Below, in pieces: positions 25,501-37,500 of a stretch of 64,000 nucleotides of DNA. Made by a program: the position numbers and the translations under genes. Within the stretch, counting starts at the first letter, position 1. Every line of letters begins with the position of its first letter. The notes under the pieces were generated by a model. It made no database searches. It was given only the letters and a program-made list of their open reading frames with translations, and was not told the DNA's origin. The DNA comes from Kingdonia uniflora (taxonomy: Eukaryota > Streptophyta > Magnoliopsida > Ranunculales > Circaeasteraceae), in assembly GCA_014058105.1 (NCBI GenBank), contig JACGCM010000325.1, positions 868,001 through 932,000 on the forward strand, given 5' to 3'.

Positions 25501-28500
25501 AAGTTATAAGAGCAGTTAAATCTTCATTTGTGTAATCCACTCCTCTTGCAAGATTCAATTCAACTCTGATTGTGTTGAAACCTAAGGAGAAGAATGCCAC
25601 TAACCTGATGAGCTACATGCCATTATCTTCTCTTTTAAATTTATCACAAAGATCAAGGCTACTAGACTGATATTGATAGCTGACAAAATTGTGAGTAAAG
25701 AGCAAGGCGTTTCATCCCAGGAAGAAGTGTTCAGTCTAATATTGGCTTGACTTCTGAAATAATGAATGGACTTGAAAAGAAGAGAAGATGAGGTAATATG
25801 AGGTTAAAGATTGATATAGCTCAAGCTTTTGATACTTTAAGTTGGGAATTTATTCTTCGAGTCCTTCATAAATTTGGGTTTAATTCTTCTTGGTGCAAAG
25901 CAGTGTGATAGAAACTATATCCGTGGAAGCTAAAACAATCTACTAATCTCCCTTTGAATTAAAACTCTCTCAATCGCATAAAATAAATGGTCGAAGACCT
26001 AGGATTTTTAGGCTTACCCCAAACTTTACATCTTTCTAAGGCTAAGCCTATTCTCACAAAAACTCACAGTACTTTCAAATCTTAACTCTTCATCCCTATC
26101 TAAAGGATGTGAATCCTTTATTCTCTCCCAAAAATAAGGTAGTGGAGATTATCCTCCTAATTAAATAAATAAACATAAAATAAATCTAATTTAAACAGAG
26201 GCCTGCCACGTGAAGAACGACCGTTGTCGTGGGCAACGTGAGGACGACCTATCACAGTGATATGATCTCCATTCTGACTAATGGAGGGCCTTGTGGGTAT
26301 TTTCTTGATACATCTTGCCCTTCACATTTCCTATTTTCTAATGACATATTTATATTTGTTAGTGGTAGTATTGTGGGTCTTAGAAAACTGACACTATTTC
26401 TGTCAAGATATCAACAAGCTTCTGGTCAATGGGTTAGAAAAAGAGAAAAACAAACTATTCTTGGGCAGTATGTCTATTTCCAGAAGAAGGCAAGTTACAT
26501 ATTTATTTGTTATCAAAGAAGCATTCTTCCTACAACTTATCTTCGGGTCCTTTTGGATCAAGCCAGAGTAAAGGCAGGATTGCTAAGAACTTTAGTTGAC
26601 AAGATCAGATCTAGAGCTATTACATGGGCGGGGAAGATGCTTTCTTATCAGGTCAGAGTTACTCTTGTCAAATTGATCCTCTCTAGTATTCCTATATATA
26701 ATATGTCTTGCTATAAATGGCGTACCTAAGTAATAAAGGAATGTGAAGTAATAATGAGAAACTGCCTATGGTCTGGAATCCAAATGTAAAGAAAATGGTC
26801 AGTCAGATAGAAGAAGCTTTGCAAACCTATGTGTGGAGGTGGTTTGGGAGTGAGAGTTCTTAAGGAGATGAACCAGGCCATGTTGATGAAATTGGGATGG
26901 GATCTGTTAACAGGTAGAAGTGATTGGGCAATGTTTATGAGAGCCAAGATCTACAAGGCTAATGGTGATATGATCACTCACTATAAAAAAATCTTCTATA
27001 TGGCCAGGAGTAAAGGATGCTCTTCTTAATATGAAGGATCAAGTTTTTTGGCAGATTGGGGATGGCAATTAAACCTTTTTTTTGCAAGATCACTGGATCT
27101 CTGATTCTGTACTCCAAGGACAAATGCTGGGGGATGATATCCATAATATTAAAACAGCAAGCCAAGTGCTTGTGAATGGGGGGTCTGGGATATTCCCTAC
27201 TCTATTGCTCAAATGTTTGCCACCATTGGGATTGACTTCAGGTTTGTTGCTACTAATGTGGGTAAGGCTGATGTTTGTGTCTGGAAGCCTCACACTAATT
27301 GATAGGAATCGTGGAGTCCACGACCACGAGAAGCACGTCTCGTAGGTTGCGTGCGCACCTTCTTTATTTAGTTATTTATATTAATTTAATTCCTTAAATA
27401 ATAGGACTAGTTTCCTAATTAGATTGGTATTAGGGTTTCTATTTGTGTTAGGTCTCTTCTCCTATAAAAGATAGCCTAAGCTCAGTTTATTTGTTAGGTT
27501 GGTTTGAGTAAGAGAAAAAGGCTTAGCCTTTGAGAGAGATGTAAAGTTTGGGGTAAATCTAAAAACCCAAGATCTTTGACCTTTTATTTTATGCAATTGA
27601 GAAATCTTAGTTTTAATTGAGATTAATTTAGCTTCCGCGCACGTAGTTTTTAACAACCTGGTATCACAGCTAGCAAAATTCTGCGGGGGGAATTTTTTTT
27701 ATCGACTGCCACAGTGATTTTGGCATCTGCTACAGTAATTTCTGCATTGCTACAACAATGTTAAACCAGTAAGGTTTAGAAGAATTATAGGGCAAGTTCG
27801 GGTGGAAAGACTGTGTGAAGTAGAAGACTACATGAAAAATTGAATAGAATAGAGATTAGAAAAGGACGAACACATACTTGAGTGGAGAGAAGCCAATGAA
27901 GTATGGATTCCGAATCGTCATGGATTGTAAATATTTTTATGTTTAAAAACAAATCTGACAAGGGAGGTGTTTCAGATGCTTGAGAACTCTAATGTAAAAA
28001 AAGATGGGTTTCGAACGAGTGTAGGTGTTGTCGAAATCGCGAGGTTAGAGGCAGGAGTTATGACGGAGGATTCGAGGAAATTCGATGGAGATAGCTTAGT
28101 GATAAAACACCACGAAGAGACGACGGAGATAGAGGTTCACCTGCAATTGATCTAGTTGGTGGGAAAGACGGAGACGTGTCGAATAACTCTTTGTCAAAGC
28201 CCAACGAGGAGGTTGTGACATTGATGCGAGAGGTTCACATGATCAACGATTCCAATTGTCAAAAAGCCCAACCAAAGAAGACCAACCCCAATCCAAAACC
28301 CTTGCCAAGAATTCAAAAAACGATCGAAGGGGAATTGATTACATCGCCAACGACGGAGGAAGGATCAACAGTGACTACTGTGGCCGGAATACAGGAGAGA
28401 GAGGTCACAATCGCCGCTGAGGTCCGCGGAAGACGCAAAATTGAGGGCGAAACGAACCAAGGATTTTTGGGAGAAGACATAGGCATGCCACGTCTTCTCC

Positions 28501-31500
28501 ACGGCACGGCACGGGGCAGGCATTAGTCAAGGCATTGGGCAGGCATGAGTCAAGGCATTGGGCAGGGTTTGCAATAGACGGGAAAGAGTATCATGGGTAC
28601 GAGCCAGGGCATGCCTACGGCAGGCAGGGCATAGGACGGCGGGCAGCAGCCGTAACAACAGTATTACCGAGCATCGGGTAGAGCATGCCCTCGGGTGGCA
28701 CAAGCAAGCCGCTGTAACAGTTTGCACTAACGATGGAGTATGGACATGGGAACAACAAGAAAGAGGGATCGTGGTCCCACAGCAGTGACTCGGGTACGCC
28801 ACAAGACCTTTTGGGCACGATTACCACAAGGGAATCGTAAATTCCTACGGGGCGGGGCCGATGGTGGATTCGGAAGGTACGGGGGGTCACGGGGAGCACC
28901 ACGGAGAACGCTCACGTTATGTGGGTCACTGACAAAGAGAGAAGAGTCGACAGAGGGCTGATTCGCAAAACGATTGAGGAGAGGGCAATTAGTTTTGGTA
29001 ATGTGCAGGGACATATTTGGGAACTAGGAGGGAGTAATTTCTCGCAGACGGGTGTACCGAAAATAGTTCCATACGTTAACCCTTATTGGATATAGTTTTT
29101 GGTTCGTTCTTTCGACGTTTTGGCGACTTCAAGTACAACTTATAGTGTCCGTAGTTGGTAATACATTGAAGCAACATGAGCTTCGAGATGATGTGTTACA
29201 ACGTTCAAAAGGTATAATAGCAAGTTACGGTAAAATTTGTGGCCGTATTCCCGAGTTGTTAAGCGTACATTTTTGTGTTACAACGTCCAAAAGGTATACT
29301 AGCAAGTTACGGTAAAATTTGTGGCCGTATTCCCGAGTTGTTAAGCGTGCACTTTTGGTTTCATATTGATGCCTTCAAATTTTTTCGCCAGAGTTTGTGG
29401 TCAAACTTTTCTTAGACGGGAATAGTTGATAGGAATCGTAGTCATATCCACGACCGCGAGTAGCACGTCGCATGTGCACCTTTTTTATTTAGTTATTTCT
29501 ATTAATTTTATTCCTTGAATAATAGGACTAGTTTCCTAATTAGATTGGTATTAGGGTTTTTATTTGTGCTAGGTCTCCTCCTATAAAAGAGAACCTAAGC
29601 TTAGTTTATTTGTTAGGTTGATTTGAGTGAGAGAAAAAGGTTTAGCCTTAGAGAGAGATGTAAAGTTTGGGGTAAATCTAAAAACCCTAAGTCTTCGACG
29701 TTTTATTTTGTGCGATTGAGAAATCTTAGTTTTAATTGAGATTAATTTAGCTTCCGCGCACGTAGTTTTTAACACTAATTATACTTTTACTGTTAATTCT
29801 ACTTTTAATGAATATAGAGACAAGCTCCCAAAGGTGTGGTGGTCCTCTCCTGTCTGGACGTCTTCTGTTTTACCCAAATACTCTAACTTCTGTTTTGCCC
29901 AAACAACTTCTGTTGGAGACTGATGCATAATGCCTTGCCTACTGACAGTGAACTGCAAAAGAGGTATCACCATTACTTCAGGCTGCTACTTATGCCATAA
30001 TAATAAAAATTCTGCTGCTCATTTTTTGGGGGCTGTGACTAGGCTGTTGAAATTAGAAGCTGGGGTTTGAATATGTTTAATCTCACTGACAACAACTCAA
30101 ACTCTTTCAAGGATGTTCTGGATTTGGTCAAGCACTCTAGACCTTTAATAAAGAATCTGTGGAGTTCTTTTACTATTATCTCTCTATACAATTTTTATTT
30201 TATTTTTTTTGCATAATTGTTGTTTTTATTAATAGTGGAAAATGAATGCACAAGATGGGAGGAGGACTAGAGCCTTGTCTCAAAAGAAAAAAAAGGCAAA
30301 ACAAAAACATTACATCAGTTCATCTTCCCAAAGTTGCTACACCCATCTTATCCAGGATGAGTATAGCTCTGGCTCTTCTAGGTAGCCCTAATAGGTTCCA
30401 GAATAGCTGAGTGGTCTGCTCACTACCCATATTTACAAAGAAATCAGCCAGATTGCTCCCTTCCCTGAAAATACGGTTTATAGCACATTGTAGATAGCTG
30501 CAAAGATCATCAATATCTTTCCAAATGCCACCATACCTTGCAGATACCTTTCCTTTCTGTGAAACCAGTTGGTCAATACTTGAGAATCACTTTCCACCAC
30601 TTTGTACAACACTCCTAATGATCAGCAAATCATAAAGAATGTGGGGATAACAGCTAAGTTTAGAAGACCAAAGTAAATTAAATCATGTGGTTGGGATCCC
30701 CCCATTGTCACTAGTTTCACACCTCTTCTCTCGATCTCTCCTCCGACATGCAATTGCGATAAAATTACGGTTTCGTCCCCCACTTAAACCACCAACATCA
30801 AATCTCTTTCTCCTCCAAATTCTCAGCGTCTTTTCTCAATCGATAAAACTACCTATTCACTCACTTCAGGTTCATCAACTGTGATTTCATCTTCATATAA
30901 ATCTTAATCGAAAAATTCCACCGAGTGGTATTCGAACTTTGATAAGAGTGCCGATTTGCATATTTGCAAATGCAAACTCATCCCAGTAAATTTCTTTAAC
31001 CGGACATTTGTTTTAAAAATTAAAGGGTAGAGTAGTTGTGAGTGGAAACTCTGTAATCGGAGAATCGCCTTTAACTGCGGCAGTGGTTACCTTAATTGGA
31101 ATTGCTGTAATTGGAGCTGATAAGGGGCGGGAATTGGAGAAAAACGGCATTGTTGTTGTTTTTGTTGTTGTTGTTGGTTGTTGTTGTTGTTGTATTGATT
31201 GTGGTTGATGGTACATATAGCAGGGTTTCTAAGGCTGGTTATGGCGTGGTGGCGTTTCGTTGCACGGCTGGCTATAATGGTGGCCATAACAGAGAAGTGC
31301 ATTGTCACGGTATTGACTGTAATAGTATGTGGCTGATTGAAACGTCGACCTATAATGCAGCATAATCTGTTCTGATTAAACTGGAAACTGGTAGGTTCAG
31401 AACATTATGAGACAGAAAATACATCAAACTTACAGATACAAAAAGACCAATAATTATTTCTAGGGAAATATTATCTATTTTAGGTGCAATGTATTCAGCA

Positions 31501-34500
31501 CTCTTTAAGAAACATTGTCAAAATCCTTAGTTGGAGTCCAAAAGAATCTTTTATATATAATTTCCATAACGTCACGAGTATAAATAAAGATATAAAGATA
31601 TATGCATTTATTGTTATTAATTTTACCGGAAAAAATATCACTAGCACACATTCTTATGTGCAAGTCAGAAAGGGAAGAAAAAAACTACTCTGGATAAACG
31701 CAAAGTTACCCCCTGTATTGTTATTAATTTTAACGAAAAAATATCACTAGTACACATTCTTAAGATTGCAAGTCAGAAAAGAAAAAAAAAACTACCCTGG
31801 ATAAACGCATACTTACCCACTGTCTCTGACACCTTTCAACCAGTTGCGTACATCGTTTTCATTTGGCTCTACACATCCTTCGTTGCTCATGTCATTCTGA
31901 GATCTATCAGAATGAGTAATAGTGCCCTTAGATGGCTTAAGGTTGCCTTCCCCAAGAAGACTTGCTTGCTCAGCTTTGCTCATACTCATAGCTGCCTTGA
32001 GCTCTGTCGGTAACACCTGACGTACTGGTTCAGACCAAAGAGCATGTATAGCACGAAGCAACTGCAGATTAAAAACAGAACACCACAGTTTGTTAACACA
32101 ATGTTGATTGTTGGAGTAAACTTCTCTGTGGCTTATACTGCATCAGCTTAATATTACTTACTGTATTTAAATATGAGTTATATAGAGTTATCACCCTTAT
32201 ATTGCCAACTTCAAACATACCATTCACCCCCGCCCCTGACGAAAATAGACCTCACTTACACTATTACTATAGCAAAGTTAGTGAATCACAGTAGTATTTT
32301 GACAAAATGAGAGTAATTTGAGGTTGACACGACTTTCTTTTTTTGGTGAAAGAGTGAACTATTTGCCTCGAGAACCATGGGTGTGTTCTGATCTGTTCAA
32401 TTACACTGATTGAATGCAGAGAGGATGGCGAGGATATATAATGTCATCTCTTTCCACAAGTAAAATACTCACCCTTAAAAGAGGGGGAAGAATCCATGAC
32501 ATATGAGAAGCCAATGGATGTGTAGACATAGAGATGATATTTGCTACTGAGTCGTCTTGCATAATTGAATTGTTTTTTCTTATCCCACTCCTTTTAAGAG
32601 CCTTTTCAAAGAACATTACGTTATGGAAAATTGACCACATGAATACTGTATCAGAGCACAGACGGGCAAATCCTGAAGAATCAGACAAGTAAGAATTTTG
32701 CCATTCAACTTGAGTCCACTCTTTGTTCAAAGGTTCAAGTAACCAGGCCAAAACTTCTTGCTGTTGTTGAAACCTACAAATAATTTTCGAAACTTGAGAA
32801 ACATTGGATCACCAATACTCTTCATAAAATAGAGGTACTGGACATAATATCATGGATGAAGAATAGTCAACAAATCAGTTCATAGAAAATATTTACCCAG
32901 CAGCAGATGCCATAACAAGAAATGCTTCACCTAGTAGATTATGCTCCCCACGTAGTAAACAGCCTTCTCTTTGCAGATAAACCATAGTGTCTGCAATTCC
33001 CTAGAAAATCAACAAAAGAAGCATAAAAAAATCACCTCATAACTCCATGCACTCTGTATAAATAAATATGTTTGAATGGAAAAAGATCTTTGAACATATG
33101 AAATATTACAAAGGAATGCATAAAGTTTAACAAGAATTGCACAACATATCCCGAGTATTGAGGGCAATAGAAGCTTCTGTTTATTTTTTTGGCTAGGCAA
33201 GCCGGTTATATAGGGATTCGCAACCCAACTATACTGCTATAGAAGCTTCATAGCCAACAAACAATGCCGCTAAGGCAAAAATCAACCTCTATGTGCAGCT
33301 GCTCATCAAAACCTAACTGCCTAGAAGTCAAAGTTTTGTCTATCAGCTAAGGCAAACCAAGGTTTTTCAACGCGACACCGCAATACCACACCTCAAGAGT
33401 TTCTAGGCCTGCCACCAGGGGAATAACTAGCAAAAGGTACGATAGTAGTGCAACTACAGGCTTTTTTCAATGCATATGGTTCGAGACTTCGAGCCATGTG
33501 AAGATCGTCCTAAAGTCAGCCCATTTTGAGTTCCTAAAACCTACGAATATGTTATTGAAGTTTATAGTCATAACCCAAAGAATTTGGTTTTTTGACAACC
33601 TCGAAGCTTTTTCGTCTTAAATAGCTTTTAGCCCCTTTCCATTCCCTAGCTTTTCCGATCTTCATCTTAGAGTTTACACCTCCCTTAAGAGCGACAAGAA
33701 GGGCAAGAGTTATCTTTCCTAAACACTTTGTGTCATGCCTTTATATAAAGAATTGTTCCCCAAAGAAGCAACTTATTTGAGTTTTGAGAGCCTTGCGTAA
33801 GGCCATCCATGTGATGAAACTGTATCAATTAATGGCTTTGCTATGCCACACAAGTTGACCCCACTTAATGCAATGCCATCATTGAAGCCCTAGCAAAAGC
33901 TCAAGTTCGTGGATATACTAAAGTTTGGATAGCACCAGAATCAACTGCTGCTGTTGCTGAATTCCATTCAGACCAGTTACCTTGGAAACTTCAATCGATT
34001 TGGAGAATTTTGAAGAAATGCTTCATCAGATGCAGGATTACTAGTGTATGAAGGGAGATTAATTTTGGAGCAGATCCAGCTGCTAAAAGTGGTTCCACTT
34101 TACCAGTTGGACACTATGGAGTGGCATGACGGCAGACTTCACTTTCTGCAGAAGATTGAAGACCAATATTTAGAGTATTTTAGATTCTCAGTGTAAAGGG
34201 TAGAACATGCAAATGATTAGACCCAGATGTCATGGTGTCTCAACTGATGCGTTTGCTTCTATCCCATTTTGATTTAGTTTTCTGTATTCTATTAGAACCC
34301 TGTAACTTCTTTTACAAAAAATCTGCTTATCTAGCAAGAAAATAAAGACCCTACTTAACCATGCTATTTGTATGTCTCATTCTTGCATGAGTGGCTTTAA
34401 GATCAAAGTGCCCACTGCCCAGAGTTAATCCAAACTATTCAAACAAACACAAACAACACTTATTTTTTGAGTGTGCCTCTGTTTACATGTGGGAAGAACT

Positions 34501-37500
34501 GTTGAAGCTGTTAGGTTAGAACAGACCAATTGATAATTGGAGCAATGAGATTGAATGGGCAAGTGCTAAGTTTAAGGGCAAGGATGGTATAACAACAATT
34601 AAAAAACTTGCCTTCAGCTCTTTCTTCAATCATGTCTGGTCTGAGAGAAACACAAGAGTGTTCACAAAAAGTGAGTGTTCTTCTAAGTATGTCCTTTTTC
34701 AAAATTATAGAGGAAATCAGACTCAAAGCTGCCTACAATGAATTAGAGCTTACTGATACACCTCAAACAAGACAGTTGCTCTCTAATTGGAACCTGCATG
34801 GGTTACTCACTCTTAAACAACCAATCAGGTGTCAGTGGCAGGCAACTAGAATCAAAGAGATGATACAACAGCTAGATGCTTGTGAGTAACATTACAATTA
34901 TAGAGAAACCAATGGTGCTGCTGATAACCTTGCAGGGTGACACCCGGGTCCCCTTGGGTGGAATTTGCTCATAGCTCCTTTGCCCGGGATTTGACGGATA
35001 TCAATCATAGGGAGCTAGTGGGGAATGTCTACATAAAACAAAAGCTTATGCAGGGCTTTTTTTTTTGTGCTTCTTCTTGTGTATCTCTGGGCTTTACCCC
35101 TTTCTCCTATACATTCTTGTGTATCTCTGGGCTTTACCCCTTTCTCCTATGCATTCTTATAGTACTGCTATATAACAGGGGGGACTGCTCTAACCCCACC
35201 ATGCCGTTTAAAAAAAAAGGCTATATAAAGGAGCTTTTGGCCAAGAAGAGAATTCCAAATTCTTTCACTCAAAACCGTGATGAGACTTTCATATCAGTTT
35301 TTTAAGAATCTGTATAAGCTCTAATAGAGAGTTATCAGAGCCCTGGAAAATCTAAAAGTAAAAGAGTATTTCTTTCTGTCTTTGGTCAGATCCAGAGCTG
35401 ATGTTTACAAGCATTCACTTAGATCAGCCAAAGATATAGGTTTCTTCTTCAATTCAACCAAAACTAATCAGAAGAAACATAACTGGCTCACCAAGACACA
35501 AGGGGGGCCTCTTCTTGGTGTCCCTGCCTCTTGTTGGAGAAAAATAAAACCTTAAATGCCCCTGACAAAACAAAGAAAGATTACCTCGTAATCCCCTCAC
35601 ACCTAAAATGGTTATCTTCCCACCTCGAATTTTTGCAGGATTGGTGTGCTCTTTCTCTCCTTAACCTGCTGTTGCTCCCTCCTGCAACTGTTGTTGTGCT
35701 CTCTCTATCTCAAGGTAAACTCCATTTACAATGATGTAACATATAATAACGAATCCCCTCAAACAATAACTCAAGGCTTTAACTCTAAACCATCATCTTG
35801 GATTAATAACTCTCAATAACCATGATAACTGATGTAGAACATACCAACTCGGTTTGACTAAGTCAAGTGTCTTTTTATCTTCTTAGGAGTTGTCTTTATT
35901 CTCTAACTTAATTAGGAGTTATGTCTTTTGACCTCTAATTAATTAGGTCTTTGTATGTTTTGTGTCTTTTTATCTTCTTAGAAGTTGTCTTTTTAACATC
36001 CCAATTAATTAGGAGTTACAATCTTTTTAACTTCCTTAGGAATTTTTGTTTTTATTAATTAAAACTTTTGTGTGTGACTTTATTGTGAGAATGTTAAAGA
36101 CCTATATAAGGCAAGTTTGTGCTTGGAAAATAAGCAATCAATATCAATATCCAATTTCAACCTTTTATTTTATAGTTTTCTTTAGCTATTCACGCTTCTG
36201 ACTACGTTAAGTAGCATCAGAGCCTGCTTTTGGCCCTACCACAATATGGTTGAAGAAAATTCACGTATCGAGGACAGCAATGCTCGCAACTATGTTACCA
36301 ATGAACAATTGGAACAAAGACTGAAGGAATTTGAAGATCGACTCATCAATTCCTTGCAAGGCATTATCCTTGCAACTCTTGACAAACATCAAGGTAAGAG
36401 GATAGAAGGAGAAAATATCCTTACCAAGAAACCTTGTCATTTTCCGGAAACTTTGGAGCTTAATTTCCACGTTTCAACCCCCTCCTTTCCTCATACTAAC
36501 ACCACCCAACATCCACCCTTTATCACTGCACCAGCAACAAATCTCTCCAACGCTGCATTTCAACAACACCTAAGCCAAAACTATCCATATCATGAAAGTG
36601 ACACCTTTACCAAACCCCCATTCAATCGTTATCCTTAAAACACCCATTCCCTCAATTTTTATCATCCTCAAACCCGAACAAATAACCCAACCAGACCTGA
36701 TCATACTTTGAATGATCAATTTGAAGACGAGTTTGGTCATCAAAACCTCCTTATCGTGATCCCAACCCACGTCGTGGAGTTTATCCCCGCCAACACCAAC
36801 CCCATCTACGCTATGATGATTACTATGAAGGCGAAGAGATTTTTTTCTCTCAACAACAACAACGCCGGAACCAAGGCAATCAATCGTTTGAATATCGCCT
36901 AAAAGCGGATATTCCCCAATTTGATGGTCTCATGCTGACACGGCCCTAGCCGGGACCGACTCTACAGTACCCGGAGTGCAGCGGAATAAGGGACCGTGCG
37001 GCGTACACGGACGCGCGGTCGGCGTGTACCAGCCATCTTCACGGGCGCGGCGCGCCAGTGGCATGCAACCCACGGATGCTAGAGCGACATCCGGATAATC
37101 CTGGATACTCGTGAGGGGTCATCGAATAGGTATTCGGTATAGGCAACAACGCTGAAGGTTCCCTCAATAATCCCTACAGCGTAATCTCTCACGACGCGCG
37201 CGAGATACGGAAAGCACACCTGTCCAGTAGCGGATCAGGGTAGCTCAATATGCCGGTTTCCACATAAGGGACTCATATCTCAATAGGCGACGAGCCTGGA
37301 CTAATTATACTGTCCATCTGAAAGGGGCGGTGCGTCTCGGATAGCCCGCGGGGCATAGTGGCGCCATATGAAGCCCATTATTAAAAACCGGCCCGCATTG
37401 CAAGGCAATGTCCCCTGGCCTTCCCTAGGCCTAGGAGAACTCATAACTATCCCTTGTAGATAGTCTATGAGCCGGGGTCCTTGATAACCAAGCATTAAAG

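Larger units (their letters stand above)
27300..29774 (+). mobile_element. Complete short LTR element without gag or pol, TSD CTAAT
   Basis: LTRs at 27300-27655 and 29427-29774 start TGATAGGAATCGT and end AGTTTTTAACA, with CTAAT duplicated at 27295-27299 and 29775-29779. The PBS TGGTATCACAGC (27659-27670) lies three bases inside the 5' LTR, and purine-rich agacgggaatagt precedes the 3' LTR. The 1771-bp interior has only short ORFs (27967-28155, 28176-28526), the second rich in Lys, Pro and Arg. Neither resembles gag or pol. It is therefore non-autonomous and lies inside LINE ORF2. Confidence 0.88.
24302..30120 (+). pseudogene. LINE ORF2 remnant
   Basis: Endonuclease is recognisable from NARGIGNKNYISYLKRMIKE (24302) to 24550. 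The RT palm is degenerate at 25750-26730: the catalytic FADD box has become FSND (near 26335), so RT is inactivated at its active site as well as by stops. The thumb follows at 26829-27060. After the nested LTR element the reading resumes as TNYTFTVNSTFNEYRD at 29775. No complete RNase H domain remains. Confidence 0.78.
22260..30190 (+). mobile_element. L1-type LINE in HST intron 9, split by two LTR insertions
   Basis: Sense-strand LINE opposite in direction to HST. ORF1 starts at 22272, endonuclease near 24302, RT 25080-26730, post-RT and zf-RVT 26760-27294, resuming at 29775 after the nested element and fading out before 30190. A solo LTR (25906-26254) and a complete short LTR element (27300-29774) interrupt it, and both target duplications are perfect. 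The coding parts have many stops. Its RT and thumb sequences (CGGGLGVRVLKEMNQAMLMK) closely resemble those of the LINE at 49340-50870, so they are one family. Confidence 0.85.
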
